Origin: Punica granatum
Taxonomy: Eukaryota; Streptophyta; Magnoliopsida; Myrtales; Lythraceae
Direction: 5' to 3'
Length of the DNA: 64,000 nt
Assembly: GCF_007655135.1 (NCBI RefSeq)
Contig: NC_045134.1
Location: 10,064,982-10,128,981, forward strand
Below, one piece after another: positions 48,363-61,009 of this stretch; position 1 is the first letter of the stretch, and each line of letters opens with the position of its first letter. The notes beneath the pieces were generated by a model. It was given only the letters and a program-made list of their open reading frames with translations, searched no databases and was not told where the DNA came from. A program made the position numbers and the translations under genes.

Positions 48363-51300
48363 ATGATCAACCTTTTACATATCCGCAAAGAAATGCAATA
48401 CCTTGTTAGTGTCACATTGGCGAACCTAAGTTGTCTGTACGGATTGTTACGCTTCTTCCTTTTCCATTTCCATCGATCCCTCTTCCTTCACACCAATTCG
48501 TTCCTCCTTCAGGTCCTGTATTTCGTCTGTCTCTCGTCCCTTGGCTACTGGGTTCTCAAGTGTCTCAATCCAAGAACCCCCGGCTCGTTTGACCCGAGGA
48601 GTCTTGACTTGTTCTTCACATCGGTGTCCGCAGCAACTGTGTCGAGCATGTCCACCGTGGAGATGGAGGTATTCTCAAACACGCAGCTCATAGTACTAAC
48701 ACTCCTAATGTTTGTTGGCGGTGAGGTCTTCGCCTCCATGGTCGGGCTCCACCTTAGAAAGCACAGGATGAGAATGGTCCTGAAGACAGACGACAAAGTT
48801 GCTTCTGTCAAGAGCGATCTTAGCATCCATTCCATGGGCTCCATGGACATCATAGACGGGATAGAGCTAGGTCTGACAGAGAAAACTCAGTCCTTCGGTC
48901 CAGACGATTGTGAGTACTTGAGGTACCGCTCAGTTCGATTCTTGGGAGTGGTGGTCCTATGTTACCTAGTGGTGGTCCAAGCCCTAGGAGTGGCCGTGGT
49001 CTCAATCTACCTTTGGGTTGTGTCCACTGCAAGGGATGTCCTAAGGAAAAAGGGCCTAAACACGCTGACCTTCTCTGTCTTCACCATTGTCTCAACCTTT
49101 GCAAGCTGTGGCTTTGTCCCCACAAATGAGAACATGATTGTGTTCAGTAAGAACTCAGCTCTCCTCTTGATCCTCATCCCTCAGGTCCTTTTAGGGAACA
49201 CCTTATTCCCATCTTGCCTTAGGTTTTGTGTATGGCTTGTCCATAAGTTTGCAAACAAGGCCGAGACGTCGTACCTATTGAGGAATAGCTCTGAAATAAG
49301 GTACCTCCACTTGCTTTCGGGGCTTCATTCTCGGCTCCTGGTGGCGACGGTGTTTGGGCTTATTGGCATCCAGTTCGTCGTGTTCTCTGCAATGCAGTGG
49401 AACACTGAGGTGCTCGCTGGACTTGGTCAGCACGAGAAGGTCGTCGGGGTCCTGTTCCAGTGTGTGAACTCGAGGCATACCGGTGAGACCATCGTCGACC
49501 TATCGACAATTGCTCCGGCCGTGCTGGTGTTGTTCGTTATCATGATGTTAGTTTCCCTCATCCTTTCTCTCTATCTCTCTCTATCAATTTTTCATTTAGA
49601 AGTTTGAATCTCTTATAATATACACTAAACTTCAGGCATCCGCATATCGTTATGCTTAGTCCATCAAATGAGAGATGGGTCGAGGGGCTAAGGGGACAGT
49701 CCCCTTCTAAAATTTTGACTCTCAATGAAAATTTATATAATATTATTTGATTTTCGATAAAATTACATATATTGGTTCCCTAAACTTTATATTACTATTT
49801 GTCTCCTAAGGACCCCACTCCTCTTGGGACCGTATATATTTTTCTCAACTATAGTTGAGGGTGTTATGTTCGGTTAGAAAGGATATTAGCATAGAAAATT
49901 ATAAATATGAGAGGAAAAATAATAAAAGGGCATCATAAGTTCCATATTGAGAATTGAATTTAAAATTTATTGATTCAAAATCAAGGACGATCGCATTACG
50001 TAAAAACACAAAACCTTGTCAATGCTCAGATTTCTCATGTTTGGCTAAGGTGATTATATTAATCATTCAAACTTCAACAGGGTTGTTTAAGAATTCTAGG
50101 TTTATAATATGGCCAAAAAAATAATTATAAATTTAACGAGTTTAAGGTTTTCTGCTCTGATGATCACATGACATCATTAGCGGCCACCTGCCGCTAACTC
50201 ACAGTATCCTCCCCTACTGAATAATTTTTTATTTCACTGGTTATAAAATAAATTTATAAATATAATAAATGATAGAAAAAAAAATAAAGAGGCTTAAGAA
50301 ATCTCAAGTTAAAACATAGAACTTTTAATTCAGATTAAGACATACGGTATATTGCGCAAAACCCTATTCGGGGAAGGCGGCTTATTAGGTGCTATAGCAA
50401 ATGAATAAAAAATGTATTTGTTAAATTGTTTAATAAACCTTCTTTTCAACCACAAGAAAATCAAAATGTTCAGTGGATGAAATTCATTTAAACCTTTCTT
50501 TTTTCCCTTTATTTTTTGGCGGATTTTTCAGCATGTTAGAGATCAAAATAATAAAATAAGTAAATCGACTTGAACTTTAACATATTTATTTCTTTGTAAT
50601 ATTATACTATTATTTAAAGAAAAAAATTCATTTAATCAAAGAGAGTATAGTGTAGTGGCGCACGTTCTATCCTGGTAGTTAAGAGATTTCAGGGTTTAAT
50701 ACTCGGGTTGAATTACCCGTATCCCTTTAATTAGATATCAGTATTCTATTTTATTATATTAGACCTATTAATCTCTCTTGTATTAAAAAAAAGATTCATT
50801 TAGTAACTACCACTATTTTTCCTAGAATGAAATTTTATTATATACGCAAATAAATTATTAAAATCCCTCCTAAAGAAATGTATTGAAAATTTTTTTAAAA
50901 AAATTACTCCTCTATTACCTAAAAATCACCTCCAGTAACTATTTGAAAAAATTAGCAAATTTTATAAGGATAAAAATATCAAAATAATATTTTCTTTAAA
51001 TATGAATTAATCCTTGAGTTTATATAAAAATATTTGGTTCTAGCCGTATTGACCGCATCCTTTGGTGTAACTGGTTATTCCTTAACTTAGGACCAAAATG
51101 GTTATTGGGCAATCAAAATTGTAACAGGCGTATCGGAATCTATCCCTGTAATAGGATCTCCAAGCTTGCTCCACGGCAGAATTAACCGTATTTTATATGT
51201 TTTGGGTCTATTTACTCATTTTGAGGGACATTTAAATGTTCGAGGAAGGACTAATATTAATACCTAGTCACAAATAATCCAGCATGTTCTCTGCATTTCG

Positions 51301-52879
51301 TTTAAACCAACTAAATTAACAAAATAATGATAATAATAATAACCTTAACCTTAAATTTAATTATACATGTTAGTAATTATTCTGTCTCTTAGCCTTCCAT
51401 ACTGATGAGTTCTTAGTTGAGAGCCCGGAATACCAACTAAATGGTCTGCATGACTTCTTTTTCTGTAGGTACCTTCCTCCATATGCATCATTCCTGCCCG
51501 TAAAAGACATCGATGAAGGTCGCCCACGTGCCGTGGAGAGAAATAGGCCGGAAATACGCAGAAAAATCATAGAGAATCTCATATTCTCACAGCTCTCTTA
51601 TCTGGCCATTTTTATCATTATGATATGCATCACAGAAAGGGAAAAGATGAAGGAAGATCCCCTCAACTTCAATGTGCTGACCATTGTGGTCGAAGTGATA
51701 AGGTGGGTACCCCTCAACTCCAACTTCATTTCATATATTTCTCTCAATAACCTTAAACATATAAGGATCTTTCTCCGATATTATACGTATGTATAATAAT
51801 AATCCAATTGTTTAAGAGCTTTATCCTTCAGTGGACTGACCCGGCTCGACTGGATTAGTTGGGACACAATTGGACTTACAATTATCGGGGTTTACTCCCA
51901 AAAAAAAGTAATTATATGGAAAATTCTATTATAAGATCTCTCATGAAATCTAGGCTTTGTTTGTTTTTCAAATCAAGATTTTATTCAACTTAATTCTAAT
52001 TTATTCTCCCCTTAATTCAACAATATAATCATTACTATCTTTTATCTTTTTCTCCAATTTAATAATAAATTCTCTCACATAATTTTTCTTAAATATTATT
52101 ATAAGTAATTTTTTAATACTAAATTCTTCTAACCATTCAATACTTTTTTATCTTTTTCTCCAATTTCATAATAAATTCTCTTTCATATTTTTTTAACAAT
52201 TATTATAACTAATTTTTTAATAATAAATTTTTCTCACCTATTTTACCTTCTTTTTTTAACTTGAAGTAGAGTTAAGTAGAGTAATTAATATACTCATGAA
52301 TGAATGACCCATTATTTCGTCGATACATCAAGTCTGGAATTTTTTGAAGGTGCAATTAGATTAGATTCCTCCATTAATTGTTAGTTAAAAATAGCCTATA
52401 GCTTTCCCACCGACACGAGACATTATTTTATATTAAAAATGGTCACACATAATATATAAGTAGTCGGTTCAATTTCCTCGTATTATGTCATGTGTTGACC
52501 AACTTCTGTATACGCTATCCAACCTTCAATCTGAAGTCATAGAGAAAAGGAGATGGAAGGTAAAGAAGTGAAGGAGACGTAGACAAAAGGAGATGGAAAG
52601 GGCTTGAGGAAATTCATATGCAAGCACTAGTCGTTTTTATAACCAAATGAAGGTCATTTTTGCACATTGTGGTTTTTCAGTGCCTATGGAAACGTCGGGT
52701 TCACGACGGGGTACAGCTGCAAACGGCAGCTAAAGCCGGAGGCAGGATGCAGGGACAAGTGGTTTGGGTTTTCGGGCAGATGGAGCGACCAAGGCAAAAT
52801 TATTCTCATGGTCGTCATGGTTTTTGGTAGATTGAAGAAGTTCAACATGAATGGTGGCAGAGGTTGGAAGCTTTTGTAG
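48363..52879 (+). CDS. HKT1: HKT1-type sodium transporter, copy B (three exons)
   Basis: Paralogue of the gene at 19009. Exons are 48363-49546 (1184 bp, same length as copy A), 51469-51702 (one codon longer) and 52681-52879, with GT-AG introns of 1922 and 978 bp in the same positions and phase. The joined frame is open and gives 538 residues. The filter is Ser97, Gly250, Gly374 and Gly479, again the class I Na+-selective pattern. Residue 248 is Ser, giving Phe-Ala-Ser-Cys-Gly-Phe. Exon 2 carries an acidic/basic loop unlike that of copy A (Lys-Asp-Ile-Asp-Glu-Gly-Arg). Intron 1 contains a SINE-like insertion and intron 2 an AT-rich MITE-like block. Which copy is expressed in which tissue cannot be told from sequence. 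Confidence 0.93.
50639..50792 (+). mobile_element. SINE-like insertion in HKT copy B intron 1
   Basis: GAGTATAGTGTAGTGGCGCA (box A-like) resembles 53639-53660; the tail TATTTTATTATATTAGACCT and CTCTTGTATTAAAAAA matches the family. Absent from copy A intron 1. Confidence 0.6.
51953..52290. mobile_element. Degenerate MITE-like block in HKT copy B intron 2
   Basis: AT-rich, with CAACAATATAATCATTACT and TTCAACTTAATTCTAATT words like the Tourist-like MITE at 16806-17118, and internal repeats of TTTTTCTCCAATTT and AATAAATTCTCT. The right terminal motif is not intact. Confidence 0.4.
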
Positions 52880-53635
52880 TTAACATATAATGTCCACATT
52901 GATAATAGTCTTCACTTACGGGAAATATAGAAAGCATCTACTCCCAATTAGAGGGATCTTCATCATGTAAAAGATCATGTGCATGCCCACACTAAATATT
53001 GCATCCCTTGATGATGTACTCATATGTTGAAATTTAAGAAGAATACAGGAGGAAAAGTCGATATATATACATATATATATATATATTTATGCATATTGTT
53101 ACCCTCCAATAATGCAAGCCGGTTGATTTTTTAAATGGATAAGTGGCAAATTCAAATAAAAATACGCAATTATATTTTCATATATATATTTTTTAATTAT
53201 AGGTAAGATATTACGTTCCTCGATTCGATTTCACGATTCTAATTGGTATGATCCTGGGTGGGATTGCAGTCTTAACAACCTCGGTCAGTGGTGCATGCAG
53301 AGTCGATTCACATGCCCCTAGAGGGCTTGCACTTCTCAAGGGTTGAAGCTAAATTACTCACTGCAAAAAGCGAACCAGATAATAATAAGAGATCGCCTTA
53401 CGGGAGTTTGCTCCTCTATTTTGACATCTCAAGGTCCATTTTTGTGCAGTGGCAGTGGGAAGTAATTCTCATGGATGCGCTAGATCTAGTCTATGAGTAT
53501 GCATGAATCATTGCGGAGATCGATTTAATTGGCCAATAAGTCCAATATATCGTAAACATTAGATAAGAAAAACGAATTGGATAATGCTAAAGCCAAAATA
53601 TTAAAACAGACGACTAAATAGTGACTAGATGGATC

Positions 53636-53793
53636 AAAGAGGGTATAGTGCAGTGGCGCACAGTCTCGCCCGGTAACCAAAGGTTACAGGTTCAATTATT
53701 TAGTGAAACTATTCATACTCCTTTATTAATTATTAGGGTTTATATTTTATTGTAATAGGCTTATGGACCTTTTTTGATAACCCAAAAAAAAAA
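53636..53793 (+). mobile_element. tRNA-derived SINE downstream of HKT copy B
   Basis: GGTATAGTGCAGTGGCGCA (box A-like) and GGTTACAGGTTCAATTATTT (box B-like) precede GAAACTATTCATACTCCTTT, TATTTTATTGTAATAGGCTTATGGACC and an A-rich tail. Confidence 0.65.
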
Positions 53794-54319
53794 TTGTGAC
53801 TCGATGGACTTTATCAGCTTTAAACCAGGCCCAAAATTGTGCATACAGCTCTTTAGCATGTACATCAGGCCCATATAACTACATGTAATAATGAGGCCCA
53901 AATTGATGAACTTGATGAATTTGTTCGTAGAAAAGGTACAACACCATGTGGAAATAAATTAGTGCCTAACTAACAGGTAAAAGGTGTAAGAACCTCAACT
54001 TATTTGATATAGATTTTCAGTCGTGACACCGATTCGGTTGGACGATTTCAATCTGGCTGTCTTTGCGACTAGCCAATTGTAGTGATTACTGCCTCACTGT
54101 TGGTTCAGTTTTTCTGGCTTTAGCTCAATCCTTGTTCCGTAATTTAGCGAGCCAACTAGCCGGATTCACCAATGGAGCAACATGGCTATTTGGATCGAAA
54201 AAAATTTAGGCCTTATGGTTGTTTTCTTCATTTTTATTTGTTTGTGCCATGTCTATGCAATCCCTATCCTCTCTTGGTTGTATGAGGCCATTTTCATCTT
54301 CATTTCGTAAGTGTCACAG

Positions 54320-55250
54320 TTCCATCGGCCCATTAAAAAAAATAAAAAACAAAGCTTTACGGATGATTGTTTTTTCCATTACAAGTGAGGTCTATAAGCC
54401 TAATAGGTGATGGCAGATATTAAGGAATTATGAAAAATCCCACTTATCGAATCCAGGACTTCATGTGTTTAAGTTGAAAACAAGCATCATTATAATAAAT
54501 TCCCTTTCTTGAATCGATAACTTTTTAAAAAAGTTTGCCCCACGTTCTGCCATAATTTGTCGAGGGTGAGAGTAAGAACCGAGATTTCACATCAACGTCA
54601 TGGTATTCAGCTTTCTCAATCAAACAACGCCATGATGTGTGTCTTGGTGCAATCGCAACATCAGTAATGAAAAGAAAAACTTTGTTTACATCCTAAAAAT
54701 ATCTCATGAAAACATCTTATCATTTCTTGAAATAGCCCCAGCGGAGATAATCAGAGCGGTCCATCAATATTGCCAGCTGTTAGCAATTAATATGACTCAA
54801 ATAAAGTTTTTCGATTATAATGGAAGCTTTTGGGTTTAATAGAAAGGAAAAATTCAACCCTAATCTAATTGATGGGACAATGGTGAGTTCCCATCAATTT
54901 TTAACCTTCATGTCTTACATTGCGCATCTAGAAATGCCGTCTACTTAATTCTAAGAACGGTAAAAAACTGAAACCTATTTAATTAAGTCACATTTATCTA
55001 CATGTTAACGTTACATAAATATACATATATATATATATATATATATTATTATGACTAAACCAAATCAATGAGGCTTAGGTTTCATGCTGGTTTGGGCCTA
55101 TTTTCAACCACCTATAAGATAAGGGGAATTTAATGATATTAGGGTTAGGATGTCGCATTAATATCTCAAGCCCACGCTAGCATTAATATCAGAGCATAGG
55201 GTTACAAACTCTCCTCACACACCCTAAAACCTTCAGCCCCTCTTCTCTTC
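54320..55250. other. Intergenic, nothing recognised
   Basis: AT-rich with an (AT)n tract at 55023-55048. No supported gene. Confidence 0.45.
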
Positions 55251-55282
55251 ATCCGTCCCACCTCTAAGCCGTCCACCGTGGC

Positions 55283-55606
55283 AATGAATCGGACCATTCT
55301 AGCACAAGTGATCTCCAAGCTGACCAGACTCCTCTTGCCCCAACACCCAACCCCACTCCTTCATCTACTGCCTTACCCACTGGAACCATCACGGCTCCGA
55401 ACATAACAAACCTAATCCACATATAGATCAAAGACTCCAACTACATGGTCTGGAAAACGTTGTTTTCCACCTTTCTCTGCTCTCATGATCTCTTTGGGTT
55501 TGTTGATGGAAGCCGCCCATGTCTGCCTTCCACTGATCCTCTCTTGCTTGCTTGGAGTTGCATCAATGAAAACATTCGATCGTGGCTCTTCTTGACTCAC
55601 TCTGAT
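55283..55606 (+). pseudogene. Copia Gag relic
   Basis: A plus-strand frame through 55411-55600 reads Asp-Ser-Asn-Tyr-x-x-Trp-Lys, then Phe-Gly-Phe-Val-Asp-Gly-Ser and Ser-Trp-Leu, the N-terminal Gag pattern of copia elements. An in-frame TAG lies at about 55422-55424 and no long frame follows. The upstream ATG at 55284 with a Ser/Pro-rich leader may be the former start. Confidence 0.6.
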
Positions 55607-55700
55607 ACCATGTAGATAATTGAGGCCATAACCCAATTGGATCATGATATCGTGTATATATAGATATAAATAGGTACATGAAAGTGTCACAACATGGTAT
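55597..55700. mobile_element. Copia LTR/primer-site fragments in both orientations
   Basis: CTCTGATACCATGT (55599-55612) is the minus-strand form of the Met-tRNA primer site, and ACATGGTATCAACT near 55691 a plus-strand form. Such opposed sites suggest rearranged copia or TRIM pieces. Confidence 0.4.
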
Positions 55701-55709
55701 CAACTATAC

Positions 55710-57170
55710 AAGACAAGAGAGATTGATATATATTCTAATAGCTACTTATATGTCCAATTTGGCTTTGCATCTACACTGGCGCAATCCACATCTCCTTGTG
55801 TTGCTTATGCGCCAAATTCATCCAATGCATCTCTTATACACGCCTAGCTTTGCACCTATATTAGCATGCTAATTTTGCGTCTCATATAGTTTTGCATTTA
55901 CGCAGTACATGAGCGTGGGTGTGTCCTAAATTCCACACTAGAATAATAGTCGAAGAAACTTGAGTTTATAAGAAAATTGAGTACCACTAGCTATCTACTT
56001 AAACCTTATGGGTGGACTTCCAATCCACCTGTAGGCCCATGCTATCAGAGCATATTCTATTTGCCCATGTGTGATCAAACCATGCCAGGTCCAAACTCTA
56101 ATTTCCTCCATTGAATACTCTATAAAACTAGAGTTATCAACTCAGATATATGGACTTAATTGATGCTAAATTATCATATTTATAATTAATTTGGCTGTTT
56201 TTAGATTGTTTTGAGGTTATTTGGTTCGAAAATTGTTTGATTACAGGACACATGAAGATTGTAGAGAAGATTTAACTATGCAATCATTTTCCCTAGATTG
56301 TAGGTTAAAATGTGATATTATTGTGTTTGATAAATATATTGGGTTGCTGAAAATGTTGGTAATAATATAATATATAATTTATATTTACAGAGATAAGATA
56401 TGAGTGTCATGACTATAATCTCATTATAATCTGACAATTTTACATGTTTCGAATGCAAAATCTTCCCTAACTATAGTTGTAAATTTTTAAATCGAAAAAA
56501 TAATTAAAATAATTAATTTTACAACCAAATGCGGTAAAATACGATAGCAGAGTGGATTTTACATGGAGCCAAATGCCGCTTATAGGTTATTGACCTTTAG
56601 TTTTATTTTGATAGCTTTTTGTTGCTTTTTTCTTACCTTTTAGATCGTTATGTGCTTCGACCTTTCCAGCCTCTAAATTCATCCTCGATTTGGCAGGAAT
56701 AATTTGAGAAATATGTACATATGTAGTTTCTATCGTAGTTCTTCGAGTTACGAAGTCAATAGATCAACCAAAATATGTAAATCGGAACTGAAATGAAGAA
56801 GTTATGAACCATTAAAATTGAGACACAATGAAGATCCCAACTCTAGACAAAAATTACAAGGGTGCCGGCCTGCCAGGAATGAGGCCGCCACCCTCATGAT
56901 GAAGTCACGGACAATTTCTAGATTTGCCGACGACCTCATTAAGGTGGTGGCAACATTAGCATATTACTGGAAAAAAAAAACTTGTGGAGATTAATGTCAT
57001 GCTAGATTTGGAACAAATGCGAAATGTTATAATTTTATAGAAAATTTTGAAAGTACGTGTAAATTTGAAAAAGATGAAAAGGACGTGATTTTATGTATCA
57101 TTTACCCTTTCAATTCTACTCAATTAAGCGGATCAACTTGAATATTAATAAAACTCGTCTCAAGTATTTG
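55710..57170. other. Intergenic, nothing supported
   Basis: Contains a primer-site-like GCTATCAGAGCA near 56040 but no matching terminal repeats. No gene recognised. Confidence 0.4.
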
Positions 57171-57174
57171 AGTG

Positions 57175-57600
57175 AAGCTAGTAGAGAGTTGTTATCCCAC
57201 TTCAGAAAAGCGATAAGAGACTCCTACATATATAAAATATCTGATCAACTCAATCTTTTGGGATTTATATAGGTCCAATTGTTTATAGATCCATTAAAAA
57301 TTTAACATGTTATCAGAGTGAATTACGTGTCAGCGTGGGATAACACTATACAATGTCCAGTGTCCATTTGTCAAGGGCAACTAAAAGTACGTCTGTGTCA
57401 TTAGAGCGTGAAACTCGTGGTCAGTTTAACACAAGTGTGGGAGGAAACATGTCTTGTGATTATCATCAAGTTTGAGAGATGAAGAGAAAGTCCGACTCGC
57501 AGTCAATTATCCCAACCAGTCCCTCGCACCATTACTCGAGCTTTTAGGATGGATATAGACAATGTGTGGTGGAACTTTACGAAGTCCAAGAAGCTCAAGA
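57175..57600 (+). mobile_element. Decayed TRIM-like relic
   Basis: GTTATCCCACTTCAGAAAAG is followed by a primer-site-like ATGTTATCAGAGTGA at 57309-57323 and then GTGTGGGAGG and GTCCGACTCGCAG words like those inside the TRIM at 29372. A second terminal repeat was not seen. Confidence 0.4.
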
Positions 57601-57609
57601 GTAACTCGG

Positions 57610-58800
57610 TTGGTTAGCATTTATATTTTGAGAAAGTATTGTGTGTAACGATTATATGTAACGGAATCCACATGACAAAATCACAAAATACTTTAAAATT
57701 TCTATTTTGTGATATTCCTAAAAATTAATAGAAATTGAAATACTTTATAAGATTGTGATTTGCTACATAAACTCTATCACATATAACCATTGCATATGGA
57801 ACTTTTTCTGGGTGCAGGTCGTGGCATCCTCCCAGTCCTGGCAATGAGCATCAATTTTTTTTTCCCTTTAAGGTAATATTACATCCTCCTATCATTATAG
57901 AAATTCCTCCTATAAGTAAAATTTATTTTTTTTTTCATGCGTAATCCAGTATCAGAAAATCTAACTAATCCTCATTAATCTAGTTAGAATCAAATTAGTC
58001 CATCAAACGATAGAACTCTTTCAATCAAGAATTTTCTTTATTTACGTGACTTGAACTCGAGATCTTTACCTTAGAATAAGTGTCGAATCTGTTGAATTAA
58101 TTCCCGTCGATTATTTGCATCAACTTGGTTTGGATGGACCCCCCCCCATGCGCCACGTGGACGGGCAATGGTTGTGTGAGCTGTAAGCGAGCAGTGATGA
58201 GAAGCATTCCCCTTTTCGGTTTGTTTAAACGTGCTGGTTGAAGAGGACCTGTTCACGAGATGAAACCCATTACCCACCCCTACATATATTTATTCTTCCT
58301 AATGCAGACAAACCTTCCCAAAATTTCCCAACAACACTCCAAACCCTCGTCACGAGCCATTACCCGACAAACTTCCCCTCCCTCAACCGTATTTATAAAT
58401 TTTTTTTTTTGGGTAAATTATAAATTCTTTACTTCGAAATTTAAAGTTTTCAGGAATTAATTTATGACAGTGAGACATTTCGCATCTTTTTATTTAGTGT
58501 TAAATTTTTTTCTTTAGTAAATTCATGAATCTCTTTAATAATTCGTTGAAAAGGAAAAAAAAATTGAATATTTTTTATTTATTCGATTGAAATTCAATGA
58601 ATTAAAATTACTCACTGAATAGAAAATGTGAAGGAGCCCGGAGGGATTTGTCAAAAAGCAAAACCAGAGGTGTGCTATCAAAATTGTGACTCGACTCTGT
58701 CTACCACGTCACTTTCGATCCGAGAGTACCGCATGACGGCAAACCGTGAAAACCCGGCACCCTTCCCACTTGCCTAGATTTCCTGTACATTTCAGTTTCT
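57610..58800. other. Intergenic and upstream region of the PLA2 gene
   Basis: No gene recognised. Short frames at 58071-58277 and 58238-58460 overlap on opposite strands and look spurious. The PLA2 promoter presumably lies in 58600-58800; no clear TATA box was identified. Confidence 0.4.
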
Positions 58801-58829
58801 GTCTCTCCATCACGCCCTCACACACACGC

Positions 58830-58833
<4 letters not shown>

Positions 58834-58874
<41 letters not shown>
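58834..58874. repeat. (CT)n microsatellite in the probable PLA2 5' leader
   Basis: About 20 CT units ending 83 bases before the ATG; pyrimidine repeats at this position are common in plant leaders. Confidence 0.85.
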
Positions 58875-58876
<2 letters not shown>

Positions 58877-58956
58877 AAATCAGTGAATTTCAAGCAAATC
58901 CAAGCCTTCATATTTCTCAGTGCCTTGCACCTTTCAGGTCATCCCAAACTAGTAAG

Positions 58957-60629
58957 ATGGCTCTTCCCCAGACATTCAAGTTAGGCCTTGTCATAGCCCT
59001 AGTTTCCCTTTCCGCCCTCGGGTTTACTTTAACTTCCGTCGACGCCCTTAACGTCGGGATTCAAGCATCTGGCGTCGCCGTCTCCGTGGTATGTAACCGG
59101 CTCCTTGTCGACGCATTTTTTCCAGTGTATCCATTTGTCAATATGTTCTAATTTTTCATTAAAAATGATTTTCGCAAAACCACTCTCTGCTCTTGAGATT
59201 AATGTACTATCTCATTGCTAGTATCGTCACCAGTCTCGGCTTCATGTTCTTCTTGACATGTTTGATGACATCCTAATTTCTCAGTTTAGTATGGAAAAAA
59301 TATGTTACTGAAGAATTGTTAAGGACTCCAAAAATGTTTCAGAAAGCAAAGCACGGAGACAACATATGGAGTCCGCATATACCGCAAACAAATTTAAGCT
59401 TTTAGATCCGCTCATTGTGTAGCTTCATCGGAAACCAAACAATCAAACGCGATTATGCGATTTCCTTTAGCACGAGGCAGGCCGGTCTTTTTAAGTTTCT
59501 TCCTCTTTGGCTATGACATTTTTCAGGGTAAAGGTTGCAGCAAAAAATGTGAATCAGACTTCTGCTCAGGTACTCGAAAATGTCCATATTTCTACTACTT
59601 AAGATCAATTACATATCTATTTTTTGCACCGAATCTTCAATGGCAAAGTTCCTTTTGTTTTTTTTTGGATGAATACAGTGCCACCATTTCTGAGATATGG
59701 AAAGTACTGCGGGCTACTATACAGCGGATGCCCCGGGGAGAAGCCCTGCGACGGCCTCGATGCCTGTTGTATGAAGCACGACGCCTGTGTCCAGGCCAAG
59801 AGCAGTGAGTCAATGTTAACTAAATATTGCATATATTGCAGATCATTATGTTACATCACTCTAGTTCTCTGGTTGCGAACCGTGTTGTGAAATACTTTGG
59901 ACCGATTTTCATGTGGTCGTAGCCGGGATTCCGGGACAGAGGGAGAGCAAAGGATTAAGACCCAGAAGAGCAATTAATGGGAGTAAAAAATTAAAATACT
60001 GCACGGTTCGTTTGCTTGTTGAAATGAGTCATGCATGCATCAATTAAGTATGTACATTAATTATGAAGAAATCTTCACCAAATTGCTTTTAAATGGTTCG
60101 AATATTTTCATTTAAAAAATTCACCTTCGATAGATAATAGGATGCAATGTCGTTTTCCTAGCCCATCAATTGTATGGATTATGAACCGGCAAACTTCTGT
60201 ATGGAGAAATGTCCTTATCCTCTGAATGTCCATTCCAACCGCATTGTATATTAATTTGCTAAAACAATTGAACCGACCGATACTACATTTTCTAGTCAAT
60301 AATACATTCCGGGATGACAACATAAAACATGTACAAGTCCAAGAATCACATTCCCGAGAGTAAATATACCAGAACATATATCATAATGTGATTCGTTCTC
60401 GTTCGTTTTTCTAATGAAGTGATCGGTTCGGTTTGGTGGATATGAATCTGCAGATGATTACCTGAGCCAGGAGTGCAGCCAGAGCTTCTTGAATTGCATG
60501 GCGAGCTTCAGGATGTCAGGGGGTAAGATGTTTAAGGGAAGCAAGTGCCAAGTCGACGAAGTCGTGGATGTTCTGTCTCTTGTCATGGAAGCTGCTTTGC
60601 TTGCTGGAAGATACCTCCATAAGCCTTAG
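58957..60629 (+). CDS. PLA2-ALPHA: Secretory phospholipase A2-alpha (four exons)
   Basis: Small Ca2+-dependent lipase that releases fatty acid from the sn-2 position of phospholipids; plant forms enter the secretory pathway and act at Golgi or apoplast. Exons are 58957-59088, 59527-59569, 59679-59804 and 60454-60629, all introns GT-AG; the joined frame gives 158 residues. A hydrophobic signal peptide covers about residues 8-30. The Ca2+ loop is Tyr65-Gly-Lys-Tyr-Cys-Gly, and the active-site motif is Asp86-Ala-Cys-Cys-Met-Lys-His92-Asp93. The mature part has the 12 cysteines typical of the family. The second exon is only 43 bp. Similarity to the alpha isoform rests on the segment from the Ca2+ loop through Tyr-Leu-Ser-Gln-Glu-Cys. 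The gene seems intact. Confidence 0.92.
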
Positions 60630-60794
60630 CAATTTCATTTATTTGTTTTTCGCTTTGTAATTTCATCCCTTTCCCAGCTCGTGATCTGCACATTATCCAT
60701 GACCCTGTAAAAGAGCAGGACATGAAGTGAATCCCCCTCCATTCGCTTGATCACCCTGTTCGTTTTCGTTGCTCCTGTCTACGGTTTATGTTCT

Positions 60795-61005
60795 CGCTCC
60801 GTTGCAAGCGGAAACGAAGCAATGAAACTCGAGAACAATGAAGCAGAGGAAAGGAGAGAAAAATGACAGATCGATTTGCGTGGTAAAACCCCCTCGATCT
60901 GGGTGACTAAGAGAGAAACATTTGCGGGCAAAGGATGAGCTCTGTTCTCCGCTCCTTTTCTCTGCGTCATTGATCGCGAGTTCGATTTCTTCACCGGTAT
61001 TAGAG
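60795..61005 (+). mobile_element. Possible copia LTR with primer site
   Basis: CGATTTGCGTGGTAAAACCC resembles the conserved segment of many copia LTRs, and CGGTATTAGAGC at 60995-61006 is one or two bases from the Met-tRNA primer site. The second LTR was not found; 61020-61210 holds repeated GGGTAGGCGATGGACC and CATTTGGGTCAT words. Confidence 0.4.
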
Positions 61006-61009
61006 CATT

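Larger units (their letters stand above)
29160..54310. repeat. Segmental duplication, copy B (carries the second HKT gene)
   Basis: Collinear with copy A (12879-25700); matched blocks are listed there. At about 25 kb it is roughly twice as long, apparently because more transposons inserted between the conserved blocks, including 31413-31775, 33808-35718 and the 36.4-46.5 kb repeats. Confidence 0.7.

Noticed and set aside
56120..56600. Possible MITE with GGTTATTTGG and CCAAATGCC ends
   Set aside because: The end similarity is only about nine bases and no target duplication was found.
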